NCBI GenBank assembly: GCA_964369425.1
Contig: CAYJGW010000001.1
Coordinates: 1 to 64,000, forward strand
Direction: 5' to 3'
Origin: CAUPWF01 sp964369425
GTDB taxonomy: Bacteria > Bacillota > Clostridia > Lachnospirales > Lachnospiraceae
DNA length: 64,000 nucleotides
How positions within the stretch are numbered: the first letter of the stretch is position 1; every line of letters starts with the position of its first letter. A program made the position numbers and the translations under genes. Positions 16,088 through 25,847 of this stretch are shown piece after piece. The notes beneath the pieces were generated by a model, which did not search any database, was not told the DNA's origin, and saw only the letters and a list, made by a program, of their open reading frames with translations.

Positions 16088-16990
16088 GTGGATTTAGGAT
16101 TTAGAAGACCAATAATTGAAGATAAAGAAACGATTGATAATTTATTTAAAACGTATTGTAGTAGAAGTTGTGAGAGAACATTTGTGAATGTATTCTTGTG
16201 GGCGAGATATTATAGAGTGGAATATGCTCTAGTAGAGGAAACAGCAGTGTTTAAGTCGGAGAACAATGGGTTAGCATTTGCATTTCCAGTAGGATCAGAT
16301 GAGAATGTACAAAAGGCAATTGCAGTTTTAGAAGAATATTGCAAAGCAAGAGGAGAAGAGTTAAAGTTTTATAACGTAACGCCAGAGATGTTTGAACAAT
16401 TAGAAGCGTGGTACCCTAATCGGTATCAGATTGAATATGATAGAGATATTGCGGATTACGTATATGAGTGCGAGAAGCTAACGACACTGGCAGGTAAAAA
16501 ATTACACGCAAAGAGAAATCATATTAACAAGTTTAAAGCGACGTATGAAGATTGGACCTATGAAACATTGACGGAAGAAAACTTAGAAGATTGCTTCCAA
16601 ATGGCACTAAAATGGAGAAATTTAAACCAATGCGATGAAGATAATGATAAGAATAATGAGATGTGTGTGACGCTTAATTCTTTACGACTATTTAAAGAGC
16701 TGGGTCTCAAAGGTGGAGTTCTAAAAGTGGAAGGAGAAATCGTTGCATTTACATTAGGCGAGGCAATCTGTGGTGAGACCTTTGTTGTTCATATTGAAAA
16801 AGCTTTTGCAGATATTCAAGGTGCATATCCAATGATTAATCAGCAATTTGTTGCAAATGAATGTCAAGAATTTAAATACATTAACCGAGAAGAGGATACA
16901 GGATCAGAGGGGCTTAGAAAAGCAAAGTTATCTTATAGACCTGTGTTTTTGATAGAAAAAGGATTTGTTACGAGAAAGGGTGGGCAGTAA
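16088..16990 (+). CDS. DUF2156 (lysyl-PG synthase C-terminal-like) protein
   Basis: A 300-residue cytosolic protein with two GNAT-like lobes, as in the catalytic part of MprF and in stand-alone DUF2156 proteins. The conserved core includes KKLHAKRNHINKFK and the C-terminal INREEDTGSEGLRKAKLSYRP segment. It lacks the membrane flippase part of MprF, and its acceptor is unknown. A GTG at 16088 with AGAGGAG just upstream is preferred; a GTG at 16052 would add 12 basic residues. It is spaced 2 bases from the aminotransferase gene and so co-transcribed. Confidence 0.8.
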   Translation: MDLGFRRPIIEDKETIDNLFKTYCSRSCERTFVNVFLWARYYRVEYALVEETAVFKSENNGLAFAFPVGSDENVQKAIAVLEEYCKARGEELKFYNVTPEMFEQLEAWYPNRYQIEYDRDIADYVYECEKLTTLAGKKLHAKRNHINKFKATYEDWTYETLTEENLEDCFQMALKWRNLNQCDEDNDKNNEMCVTLNSLRLFKELGLKGGVLKVEGEIVAFTLGEAICGETFVVHIEKAFADIQGAYPMINQQFVANECQEFKYINREEDTGSEGLRKAKLSYRPVFLIEKGFVTRKGGQ

Positions 16991-16992
16991 AT

Positions 16993-18180
16993 ATGATATC
17001 AAAAAAGATGGAAAATATGGTTGCAAACAGTTCGGCAATTCGAGCAATGTTTGAAGAAGGTGCTAGATTAAAACAGATACATGGAGCAGAAAATGTATTT
17101 GACTTTAGTCTTGGGAACCCAAATGTCCCAGCACCAAATGCTGTAAAAGATGCAGTAAAGGAGATTTTTGATGTAGAAGATCCTCTTAAATTGCATGGAT
17201 ATAACAACAGTAATGCAGGATATCAAGAAGTAAGAGAAACAGTGGCTGACTTTATCAACAAAAATCATAGAACACGCTTTGCAGCTAAAAATATCATCAT
17301 GACAGTAGGGGCAGCAGGAGGATTAAATGTAATTTTAAAGACATTGCTAAATCAAGGAGATGAAGTAATAGTATTTGCTCCTTATTTTGGAGAATATCGT
17401 TCTTACGTAAGTAACTTTGATGGAGTAATTGTTGAGGTGTCTCCAAATACAGTGGAGTTCCAACCAAAGTTAGATGAGTTTAAAGAAAAAATCACTGCAA
17501 AGACAAAGGCGGTAATTGTAAATACTCCAAATAACCCAACAGGAGTGGTGTACTCAGAAGATACAATCAAAGCAATTGGAAAGATATTGGAAGAAAAACA
17601 AGAAGAGTTTGGCACAGCAATTTACTTAATTTCAGATGAGCCTTATAGAGAATTAGCATACGATGGTGTGGAAGTTCCGTATTTGACAAAATATTATAAC
17701 AATACAATTATAGGGTACTCTTATAGCAAATCATTATCACTTCCTGGTCAGAGAATCGGATACTTAGTAATACCAGATGAAGTGGTAGATAGCGAACTTA
17801 CCATTAGTGCAGCATGCGTTGCAAATAGAATTCTAGGGTTTGTAAATGCACCTACATTACAGCAAAAAATTGTGGAAAAGTGTATCAACGAGAAAACAGA
17901 TATTTCTTACTATGATAGAAACAGAGAGACGTTGTATAAAGGTCTTTCAGAATTGGGATTTGAATGTGTAAAACCAGAAGGAGCATTTTATTTATTTGTA
18001 AAGTCTCCGATTGCAGATGACAAAGCATTTGTGGGAGCTGCTAAAAAGTACAATATTCTGATTGTTCCAGGAACATCCTTTGGGTGTCCAGGGTATGTGA
18101 GAATTGCTTATTGTGTGGCGTATGAGACAATCGTGAATTCAATGCCAAAATTTAAAGAACTGATGGAAGAGTATAAGTAG
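16993..18180 (+). CDS. PLP-dependent aminotransferase, class I
   Basis: A 395-residue fold-type I aminotransferase. The PLP phosphate pocket is near GAAGGLNVILKTL, followed by NNPTG, SDEPYRELAYDG (Asp and Tyr of the cofactor site), the Schiff-base Lys in SYSKSLSLPGQRIGY, and the C-terminal substrate Arg in YVRIAYCV. The group includes aspartate- and aromatic-type enzymes of clostridia, and the substrate cannot be fixed by sequence alone. It sits between the DUF2156 gene and a hisC-like gene (2-base gap each side), so the two aminotransferases are co-expressed. Confidence 0.88.
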   Translation: MISKKMENMVANSSAIRAMFEEGARLKQIHGAENVFDFSLGNPNVPAPNAVKDAVKEIFDVEDPLKLHGYNNSNAGYQEVRETVADFINKNHRTRFAAKNIIMTVGAAGGLNVILKTLLNQGDEVIVFAPYFGEYRSYVSNFDGVIVEVSPNTVEFQPKLDEFKEKITAKTKAVIVNTPNNPTGVVYSEDTIKAIGKILEEKQEEFGTAIYLISDEPYRELAYDGVEVPYLTKYYNNTIIGYSYSKSLSLPGQRIGYLVIPDEVVDSELTISAACVANRILGFVNAPTLQQKIVEKCINEKTDISYYDRNRETLYKGLSELGFECVKPEGAFYLFVKSPIADDKAFVGAAKKYNILIVPGTSFGCPGYVRIAYCVAYETIVNSMPKFKELMEEYK

Positions 18181-18182
18181 GG

Positions 18183-19244
18183 ATGACGATGAATCAAAAA
18201 TTATTAGAAAAAATTAGAGAAGTAGAACCGTACGTTCCAGGAGAGCAGCCAATAGGAAAAGTAATCAAATTAAATACTAATGAAAATCCATATCCGCCGT
18301 CTCCTAAGGTAGATGAGGCTTTAAGAGCAATGAATACTGATGATTTCAAACTCTACCCAGATCCTACTTGTGGGAAATTAGTAGAGGCGATTGCAAAGCA
18401 CCATAAGGTAGGAAGCAATCAGGTGTTTGCAGGAGTTGGTTCAGACGATGTGTTAGCACTTTGCTTTTTGACATTTTTTAACTCAGAAAAGCCAATTCTT
18501 TTTCCTGATATTACATATGCATTCTATAAAGTGTGGGCAGATTTATTTCAGATTACATACAAACAATTGCCACTTGATGAAGCGTTCAAAATAGTGAAAG
18601 AAGAGTATAAAGGTGAAAATGGCGGAATTATTTTCCCAAATCCAAATGCGCCTACTGGAATTTATGAAGGATTACTGTTTGTAGAAGAAATTTTAAAGAA
18701 TAACCGAGAATCTGTAGTGATAGTAGATGAAGCATATATTGATTTTGCAGGTGAATCTGCAGTTGGGTTAATCGAGCAGTATGAAAATTTAATCGTAGTG
18801 CAGACCTATTCAAAATCAAAGTCGATGGCTGGAATGAGAATAGGGTATGCAATCTCTAACCCAACGTTAATTAAATATTTAAATGATGCTAAGTATGCTT
18901 TTAATTCTTACACGTTGAATAAGGCATCGTTAGATTTAGGTGTAGCGGCTATTGAAGACGTAGCATACTATAATCAAACGGTGCAAATGACAATTGATAC
19001 AAGAGAATGGTTTAAACGAGAATTGAAGATGTTGGGATTTGAATTTCCAGATTCGAAGGGGAATTTTGTGTTCGTGAAACATCCTAGTTTAAATGCAAAA
19101 GATATCTTTGAAGGGTTGAAAAGAGTAGGGATTTATGTGAGGTATTTTTCGACAGAACGATTAGCAGAATATCTTAGAATTACAATCGGTACGAAGGAAG
19201 AAATGGAACAGTTATTGTCGAAGTTAAAGGGATTTGTGAAATAA
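18183..19244 (+). CDS. hisC: Histidinol-phosphate aminotransferase
   Basis: A 353-residue class II-like aminotransferase of the HisC family. It begins with the typical PYVPGEQP and LNTNENPYPPSP segments, has VDEAYIDFAGESA, the PLP Lys in TYSKSKSMAGMRIGY, and a C-terminal LRITIGTKEEM. It converts imidazole-acetol phosphate and glutamate to histidinol phosphate. It is outside any his operon here and next to another aminotransferase, so a broader role with aromatic amino acids, known for some HisC proteins, is possible. Confidence 0.88.
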   Translation: MTMNQKLLEKIREVEPYVPGEQPIGKVIKLNTNENPYPPSPKVDEALRAMNTDDFKLYPDPTCGKLVEAIAKHHKVGSNQVFAGVGSDDVLALCFLTFFNSEKPILFPDITYAFYKVWADLFQITYKQLPLDEAFKIVKEEYKGENGGIIFPNPNAPTGIYEGLLFVEEILKNNRESVVIVDEAYIDFAGESAVGLIEQYENLIVVQTYSKSKSMAGMRIGYAISNPTLIKYLNDAKYAFNSYTLNKASLDLGVAAIEDVAYYNQTVQMTIDTREWFKRELKMLGFEFPDSKGNFVFVKHPSLNAKDIFEGLKRVGIYVRYFSTERLAEYLRITIGTKEEMEQLLSKLKGFVK

Positions 19245-19254
19245 TAAAAAAAGT

Positions 19255-19297
19255 GAGTAAGAAACGAAACAGTGAGGTTCGATTTCTTACTCATTTT
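19255..19297. terminator. Bidirectional terminator
   Basis: GAGTAAGAAA (19255-19264) pairs with TTTCTTACTC (19283-19292), extended by an inner CGAA/TTCG pair. A-runs lie to the left and T-runs to the right, so it serves both hisC (plus) and the convergent XRE gene (minus), whose stop lies within the stem. Confidence 0.88.
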
Positions 19298-19640
19298 TTA
19301 ATTTTTCAGATGCTAGATATTTTAAATATTTCATATAAGAAATAGCTTGCATCTTTTCTTCTGGCTCTAAATCTTGAAACAGATGGTTGAATTCGCGATT
19401 CACTTTTTTTTCAGAAATTTGAATATTACTGTCAGGAAGATCTTTGCTTCCAACCAATAAATAATCAATTGAGACATTTAAGGTAGAAGAAATTTTTATT
19501 AATTTTTCATAGTCTGGTTGTGTGCCTTTGGTTTCATATCCTGAAATAGTAGGTCTTGTTACACCTAAAATACTAGCCAAATCTTCTTGGGTAAACCCTC
19601 TTAACTCACGAATATCTTTTAATCGATCTTGAAACTCCAT
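19287..19640 (-). CDS. XRE-family transcriptional regulator
   Basis: A 117-residue protein with an N-terminal Cro/C1 HTH (about residues 6-62: LRELRGFTQEDLASILGVTR then ISGYETKGTQP) and a C-terminal helical part. It is of the clostridial SinR-like or Xre-like short type. AGGAG lies 8 bases before the ATG. It is transcribed alone and convergent with hisC. Targets unknown. Confidence 0.85.
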   Translation of the reverse strand: MEFQDRLKDIRELRGFTQEDLASILGVTRPTISGYETKGTQPDYEKLIKISSTLNVSIDYLLVGSKDLPDSNIQISEKKVNREFNHLFQDLEPEEKMQAISYMKYLKYLASEKLKNE

Positions 19641-19872
19641 ATGTCTATCTCCTTACAATGGAATATTTTACCATTTTTGTGTAGAAATATGGCGAAAGGT
19701 GCAAAAAATCAACAAAAAGTTGCATAAGTGTAATAAGTACACGTTCCGAAGTGAAATTATTATGGTATAGATATGAAATAGAAGGGAATAATTCCATTGG
19801 AGTCTCATTGACAGCATCGTCTAAACTACGTATAATTGATAGTAACATAAGGAGCGAAAGTAGGAAATAAGT

Positions 19873-20343
19873 ATGGGAGAATTCAAAAAAGAATTACCAA
19901 GGAGAAGTAGGAAATGGAAGATTGTGGTTGCCATTACAACTTTAATAATCATTGCAGCAATTATTTACTTTATAGTGGAGATTTTTAATAGCAATCCTTT
20001 AATTGGAGAGTGGAAATATGGCATGGAAGATGAGTTAGAATTAAAAGTCAATTCTAATGGAACATTGTCGATGGAAATGAATGAAATTATTGATGGTCAG
20101 ATAGTGGATGCTGAGTTGAAGATGAATTATGAAGTAGATACAAATGAAAAATCTTTAATGATGTATGCTACAGAAGAGACGGTTACTGAGATTTTAGATG
20201 AAACAGATGGTCAAGTTGACGAACAAGAAATAAGACAATATGTGAGTACATTTGCGACAAAATGGAGTTATAGCATAGAAGAAGATGTATTGCAGTTAAT
20301 CAAATTAGATTCGGGAGAGTCGATTGCTTATCAAAGAAATTAA
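19873..20343 (+). CDS. Membrane-anchored extracytoplasmic protein, unknown
   Basis: A 156-residue protein with a basic N-terminus, one membrane helix at about residues 16-37, then an external domain beginning NPLIGEWKYG and rich in acidic residues and beta strands. The 'GEW...' opening resembles small lipocalin-like or DUF5640-type domains that measure simple folded beta barrels, but identity is unproven. It is followed by ispG after 25 bases and may share its transcript. Confidence 0.65.
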   Translation: MGEFKKELPRRSRKWKIVVAITTLIIIAAIIYFIVEIFNSNPLIGEWKYGMEDELELKVNSNGTLSMEMNEIIDGQIVDAELKMNYEVDTNEKSLMMYATEETVTEILDETDGQVDEQEIRQYVSTFATKWSYSIEEDVLQLIKLDSGESIAYQRN

Positions 20344-20368
20344 GAGTAGGCGTTTAGGAGAGAATACG

Positions 20369-21433
20369 ATGTTACGAACAGATACAAAATGTATAAGAAT
20401 AGGGAATGTATTGGTAGGTGCAGGAAATCCGATTGCAATTCAATCAATGACGAATACAACAACAGAAGATGTAGAATCTACAGTTGCACAAATCATAGCA
20501 TTAGAAGAAGCTGGATGCGAGATTGTTCGATGTACAGTACCGAATATGGAGGCAGCAAATGCGTTAAAAGAAATAAAAAAACGCATACATATACCATTAG
20601 TTGCGGACATCCATTTTGATTACAGACTTGCGATTGCAGCAATAGAAAATGGTGCGGATAAGATACGCATTAATCCTGGAAATATTGGAAGTGAGTCCAA
20701 GGTATTAGCTGTGGTGAACAAGGCAAAAGAATATAAAGTTCCGATACGAATTGGTGTCAATAGTGGATCATTAGAAAAAGAGATACTGGAAAAGTATAAT
20801 GGAGTTTCTCCTGAAGGATTGGTAGAAAGTGCGTTATTAAAAGTTGAAATGATTGAAAAGATGGGATTTGAAGAGTTGGTTGTTAGTATCAAATCTTCAG
20901 ATGTAATGATGTGCGTGAAAGCACATGAAATGTTAGCGAAAAAATGTAAGTATCCAATTCATGTAGGAATTACTGAGTCAGGAACAGTGTGGTCTGGTAA
21001 TATCAAATCATCAATAGGACTGAGTTTAATTCTTTCACAAGGGATAGGAGACACTATTCGTGTTTCTTTGACGGGAGACCCAGAAGAAGAGATAAAGTCA
21101 GCGAAACTGATTTTAAAGACCTTAGGGTTAAAAAAAGGTGGAGTAGAAATCGTTTCTTGTCCGACTTGCGGAAGAACAAAGATAGACTTAATAGAACTTG
21201 CCAATCAAGTTGAACAATTAGTAGCAGATATTCCAGTTGATATAAAAGTTGCCGTAATGGGTTGTGTGGTAAATGGACCTGGGGAGGCAAAAGAAGCAGA
21301 TATCGGAATCTGTGGAGGAATTGGAGAAGGTCTATTGATTAAAAAGGGAAAAGTAGTGAAAAAAGTAAAAGAAGAAAAGCTATTAGAGGCATTAAGAGAA
21401 GAATTGTTAAATTGGAGTAACAAAGATGAGTAA
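20369..21433 (+). CDS. ispG: 4-hydroxy-3-methylbut-2-enyl diphosphate synthase
   Basis: A 354-residue IspG (GcpE), which makes HMBPP from MEcPP in the non-mevalonate isoprenoid pathway using a [4Fe-4S] cluster. TIM-barrel features include IQSMTNT and ADIHFDYRLA. Cluster ligands are Cys264 and Cys267 (SCPTCGRTK), Cys299 (GCVVNGPGE) and the Glu in the same motif. Start: TTAGGAG before the ATG at 20369; the frame is open 15 codons further but lacks a ribosome site. It overlaps polC by 8 bases. In many clostridia dxr and rseP precede it; here they do not. Confidence 0.96.
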   Translation: MLRTDTKCIRIGNVLVGAGNPIAIQSMTNTTTEDVESTVAQIIALEEAGCEIVRCTVPNMEAANALKEIKKRIHIPLVADIHFDYRLAIAAIENGADKIRINPGNIGSESKVLAVVNKAKEYKVPIRIGVNSGSLEKEILEKYNGVSPEGLVESALLKVEMIEKMGFEELVVSIKSSDVMMCVKAHEMLAKKCKYPIHVGITESGTVWSGNIKSSIGLSLILSQGIGDTIRVSLTGDPEEEIKSAKLILKTLGLKKGGVEIVSCPTCGRTKIDLIELANQVEQLVADIPVDIKVAVMGCVVNGPGEAKEADIGICGGIGEGLLIKKGKVVKKVKEEKLLEALREELLNWSNKDE

Positions 21434-24400
21434 AATATTTTTTGAAGTATTTCCTACGTTAAAAGTAGGGAAAAAGTTAGAGGATTTATTTAAAGAGGTA
21501 GAAGTGACGAAAGTTGCGACTACCTCTTTAAAAGACCGCCTAAAGATACATATAAAAAGCCGACACTTGATTTTTAAAAACCATGTGTTTGACATGGAAA
21601 CACAGATTAAAAACCAACTGTTTCAAGCATCTGTGATAAAAATAGAGATAAAAGAGCAATTTGTTCTTTCGAAGCAATACACACCTGAAAATATAATGCG
21701 TGATTATAAAGAGAGCATAGCCTTAGAACTCGAAGAAGAGAATATGCTAGTCGCAAATGCTTTTCGTAGAGCAAAGTGGGAATTCAAAGAAATTGATAAG
21801 TTAACATTGAGAATGAAGGATTCCATTGTTGTGCAAGGAAAGAAGGATGATATAGTAGAAATAGTCAAGCAGATTTTCGAACAGAGGTGCAACTCACCGA
21901 TTGAGGTTATAGTGGAATTAGAAGAAGCAGATATGAGAAAGTCAAAGGAAGAGGATAATAGAAAAGTACAGCATGAGATTCACAAAATTATGAAACAAGT
22001 AGCCTCTGCAAAAGTACATTCAGATGAAGGAGGAGAAGAAGAGCGCAAAGGAAAGGAAAAAGCAGCGGAAAAAGAGCAAAAAAAATCTATTTATGTACCA
22101 AAGGTAAAGAAAGTAAATGGACCAGATGTTATTTATGGAAGAGACTTTGAGGAAGAACCATCCCCACTAGAGCAGTTAGTTGATTATGAAGGTGAATTTG
22201 TATTTCGTGGAAAAGTAATTGAGATGGAAGCAAGAGAGATTAGAAATGAAAAGACAATTCTAATGTTTGATATCACTGATTTTACAGATACAATACGAAC
22301 GAAACTATTTGTGCGAAATGATCAATTACCAGAGATGTTAGCAGAGATAAAAAAAGGAGCATTTTTAAAAGTCAAAGGAATTGCAGCAAATGATATGTAT
22401 GATAGAGAACTAGCGATTAGTTCTGTAATTGGTATTAAGAAAATTCCAGATTTTACAACAAAGCGAGTAGATACAGCAGCAAATAAAAGGGTGGAGCTTC
22501 ATTGTCATACCAAGATGAGTGATATGGATGGGGTATCAGAAGTGAAAGCTATTGTTCAAAGAGCTCATGAATGGGGACATAAAGCAGTAGCAATTACAGA
22601 TCATGGAGTTGTACAATCTTTTCCAGTCGCTAACCATGCACTTCACTTAGATAAAGATGATCCATTTAAAATTATCTATGGAATGGAAGCTTATATTGTA
22701 GATGACTTAACAGATATTGCAATCAATGCGAAAGGGCAGAGTTTAGATGACACATTTGTGGTATTTGACTTAGAGACTACAGGATTTAGTGCAATTAAAG
22801 ATAAAATTATTGAAATAGGAGCAGTGAAAATAATAAAAGGGGAAATTACGGATACTTTTTCAACCTTTGTAAATCCACAGAGACCAATTCCATTTCAGAT
22901 TCAAAAATTAACCACTATTACAGATGACATGGTTATGGATCAAAGAACAATCGATGAAATTTTACCAGAGTTTTTAGCGTTCATAGGAGATAGTGTACTA
23001 GTTGCTCACAATGCATCCTTTGATGTTGGATTTTTAGAGCAAAACTGTAGATATCAAGATATAGAAAAAGAATTTACATCTCTCGATACGGTATCGCTTG
23101 CACGAGTACTACTGCCAACTATTGCAAAATACAAGTTGAATAATGTAGCAAAAGCTTTGAATATTAATTTGGAAAACCATCATAGAGCTGTAGATGATGC
23201 AGGTGCTACTGCTTCAATCTTTTTGAAGTTTATCGAAATGCTAGAAGATAGAAAAATCTATGATTTAAAAGGCTTGAATCAATTTGGAAGTAAAAATAAG
23301 GATGCTGTCAGAAAACTACCGACTTATCATGCGATTATTTTAGCAAAGAACACCACAGGATTGTTTAACCTGTATGCCTTGGTGTCACAATCACATTTGG
23401 TGTATTATGCAAGAAGACCGAGAATACCAAAGAGTGTATATAATCAATACAAAGAAGGTCTTATTATCGGGAGTGCTTGTGAAGCAGGGGAGTTATATCA
23501 AGCGATATTACATAACAAGTCTTCGGAGCATCTTGCAAAGCTGGCAGACTTTTATGACTATTATGAAATACAGCCCTTAGACAACAATCAATTTATGATT
23601 GCAAGTGATCGATTTTCTCAGATAAAAACAAAGGAAGATTTGGTTGCCATCAATAAAAAAATAGTAAAACTAGGTGAGCGATTTAATAAGCCAGTAGTAG
23701 CAACTTGCGATGTACATTTCTTAGATCCTGAAGATGAGGTATACAGAAGAATTATTATGGCAGGAAAAGGGTTTAATGATGCAGATGATCAACCACCGCT
23801 CTTTTATAGAACGACGGATGAGATGCTTCAAGAATTTGCATATTTAGGATCAGATAAAGCATATGAAGTGGTAGTAGAAAATACCAATAAAGTAGCAGAT
23901 ATGGTGGAGAAACTTTCGCCTGTGCGCCCAGATAAATGTCCGCCAGTTATTGAGAATTCAGATCAAGATTTACGTAATATTTGTTATGATAAAGCCTGTG
24001 CGATGTATGGTGAAAATTTGCCAGAGATTGTAATTGAACGACTAGAGAGAGAGTTGAATTCAATCATTTCCAATGGTTATTCGGTAATGTATATCATTGC
24101 GCAAAAATTGGTGTGGAAGTCCATAGAAGATGGATACTTAGTAGGATCAAGGGGATCAGTCGGATCTTCTTTTGTAGCGACTATGGCAGGGATTACAGAA
24201 GTAAATCCACTCAGCCCACATTATCGATGCGAACACTGTTTTTACAGTGATTTTGAATCAGAAGAGGTAAGAGTCTACGCTGGAGGATGTGGTTATGATA
24301 TGCCGGATAAAACGTGTCCGAACTGTGGAGAACAGCTAACCAAAGATGGATTTGATATTCCTTTTGAAACCTTCTTGGGATTTAAAGGGAACAAAGAACC

Positions 24401-25847
24401 GGATATTGATTTGAATTTTTCTGGCGATTATCAGGCAAATGCTCACAAATATACAGAAGTTTTGTTTGGAGAAGGACAGACCTTTAAGGCAGGAACAATT
24501 GCTACGCTAGCAGATAAGACGGCATATGGATATGTAAAAGGATATTTTTCAGATAAGGGAATTGCAAAAAGAGGATGTGAGATTAATCGTTTAGTACAAG
24601 GGTGTACAAAAATCCGAAGAAGTACAGGACAGCATCCAGGAGGAATTATCGTACTTCCACATGGAGAAAATATTAATTCATTTACACCGATACAGCATCC
24701 TGCAAATGATATGAAAAGCGATATCATTACAACCCACTTTGACTATCATTCCATTGACCACAACCTTCTAAAGCTAGATATCCTTGGGCATGACGATCCT
24801 ACCATGATTAAAGTGCTAGAAGACTTGGTTTATCAGTTGACAGGAGAAGCGTTTGATGCCACGAAGATTCCTTTAGATGATGAGAAGGTAATGTCTTTGT
24901 TTAAAGGAACCCAAGCACTAGGAATTATGCCGAGTGATATCAATGGAACCCCGGTAGGGTGTCTTGGAATTCCAGAGTTTGGAACAGATTTTGTTATCCA
25001 GATGGTTGTAGATGCAAAACCTCAGACCCTATCTGATTTGATTCGTATTTCAGGGCTTTCTCATGGAACAGATGTATGGCTTGGAAATGCACAAACTTTG
25101 ATTCAAGAAGGATTAGCGACCATTTCCACTGCAATTTGTACCAGAGATGATATTATGACCTTTTTAATCAATCAAGGTATGGATAGTGAACTTTCCTTTA
25201 CTATAATGGAAAGTGTTAGAAAAGGAAAGGGCTTGAAACCAGATTGGGAAGAGGCTATGAGAGCAGAAAATGTACCAGAGTGGTATATTGGTTCTTGCAA
25301 AAAAATCAAGTACATGTTCCCAAAAGCCCATGCTGCTGCCTATGTAATGATGGCATATCGTATTGCGTACTGCAAGGTGAACTATCCCCTGGCATATTAT
25401 GCTGCCTACTTTAGTATCCGGGCGAATGCTTTTTCCTATGAGATTATGTGTCAAGGAAGAGAGAATTTAGAGACGTATTTTGCGGACTATAAGAGGCGAG
25501 AAAATGAATTGAGTAATAAAGAGCAAGACACATTAAAAGACATGCGTCTTGTACAAGAAATGTATGCGAGAGGGATTGAGTTTGTTCCAATTGATATTTA
25601 TAGTGCAAAGGCTACTTATGTACAGATTATTGATGGTAAATTAATGCCACCATTATCCTCCATCGAAGGGATGGGAGATAAGGCGGCTGAAGCTGTAGAG
25701 TTAGCAGCCAAAGATGGAAAATATCTCTCAAAAGATGATTTTAGGCAACGCACAAAGGTGAGTAAGACAGTTATCGAACTTATGGATTCGTTCCGATTGT
25801 TCGGTGAGTTACCAGATAGTAATCAGTTGTCCCTATTCGATCTTTAG
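21426..25847 (+). CDS. polC: DNA polymerase III PolC-type alpha subunit
   Basis: A 1473-residue replicative polymerase of the Gram-positive PolC class. Order: N-terminal domain (about 1-230), OB fold (about 235-340), PHP split around the proofreading exonuclease (HCHT near 359; exonuclease about 440-610 with VVFDLETTGF), palm and fingers (GSRGSVGSSF near 907; zinc-binding CEHC and CPNC near 935-965; catalytic PDIDLNFSGDY near 992), then C-terminal HhH region. All active-site motifs are intact. The ATG overlaps the ispG stop. The gene end overlaps a convergent LysR gene by 4 bases, with no terminator between. Confidence 0.98.
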   Translation: MSKIFFEVFPTLKVGKKLEDLFKEVEVTKVATTSLKDRLKIHIKSRHLIFKNHVFDMETQIKNQLFQASVIKIEIKEQFVLSKQYTPENIMRDYKESIALELEEENMLVANAFRRAKWEFKEIDKLTLRMKDSIVVQGKKDDIVEIVKQIFEQRCNSPIEVIVELEEADMRKSKEEDNRKVQHEIHKIMKQVASAKVHSDEGGEEERKGKEKAAEKEQKKSIYVPKVKKVNGPDVIYGRDFEEEPSPLEQLVDYEGEFVFRGKVIEMEAREIRNEKTILMFDITDFTDTIRTKLFVRNDQLPEMLAEIKKGAFLKVKGIAANDMYDRELAISSVIGIKKIPDFTTKRVDTAANKRVELHCHTKMSDMDGVSEVKAIVQRAHEWGHKAVAITDHGVVQSFPVANHALHLDKDDPFKIIYGMEAYIVDDLTDIAINAKGQSLDDTFVVFDLETTGFSAIKDKIIEIGAVKIIKGEITDTFSTFVNPQRPIPFQIQKLTTITDDMVMDQRTIDEILPEFLAFIGDSVLVAHNASFDVGFLEQNCRYQDIEKEFTSLDTVSLARVLLPTIAKYKLNNVAKALNINLENHHRAVDDAGATASIFLKFIEMLEDRKIYDLKGLNQFGSKNKDAVRKLPTYHAIILAKNTTGLFNLYALVSQSHLVYYARRPRIPKSVYNQYKEGLIIGSACEAGELYQAILHNKSSEHLAKLADFYDYYEIQPLDNNQFMIASDRFSQIKTKEDLVAINKKIVKLGERFNKPVVATCDVHFLDPEDEVYRRIIMAGKGFNDADDQPPLFYRTTDEMLQEFAYLGSDKAYEVVVENTNKVADMVEKLSPVRPDKCPPVIENSDQDLRNICYDKACAMYGENLPEIVIERLERELNSIISNGYSVMYIIAQKLVWKSIEDGYLVGSRGSVGSSFVATMAGITEVNPLSPHYRCEHCFYSDFESEEVRVYAGGCGYDMPDKTCPNCGEQLTKDGFDIPFETFLGFKGNKEPDIDLNFSGDYQANAHKYTEVLFGEGQTFKAGTIATLADKTAYGYVKGYFSDKGIAKRGCEINRLVQGCTKIRRSTGQHPGGIIVLPHGENINSFTPIQHPANDMKSDIITTHFDYHSIDHNLLKLDILGHDDPTMIKVLEDLVYQLTGEAFDATKIPLDDEKVMSLFKGTQALGIMPSDINGTPVGCLGIPEFGTDFVIQMVVDAKPQTLSDLIRISGLSHGTDVWLGNAQTLIQEGLATISTAICTRDDIMTFLINQGMDSELSFTIMESVRKGKGLKPDWEEAMRAENVPEWYIGSCKKIKYMFPKAHAAAYVMMAYRIAYCKVNYPLAYYAAYFSIRANAFSYEIMCQGRENLETYFADYKRRENELSNKEQDTLKDMRLVQEMYARGIEFVPIDIYSAKATYVQIIDGKLMPPLSSIEGMGDKAAEAVELAAKDGKYLSKDDFRQRTKVSKTVIELMDSFRLFGELPDSNQLSLFDL

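Noticed and set aside
19265..19282. TTCGA-like sequence suggesting a tRNA T-arm
   Set aside because: It is the loop side of the hisC/XRE bidirectional terminator; no cloverleaf can be drawn.
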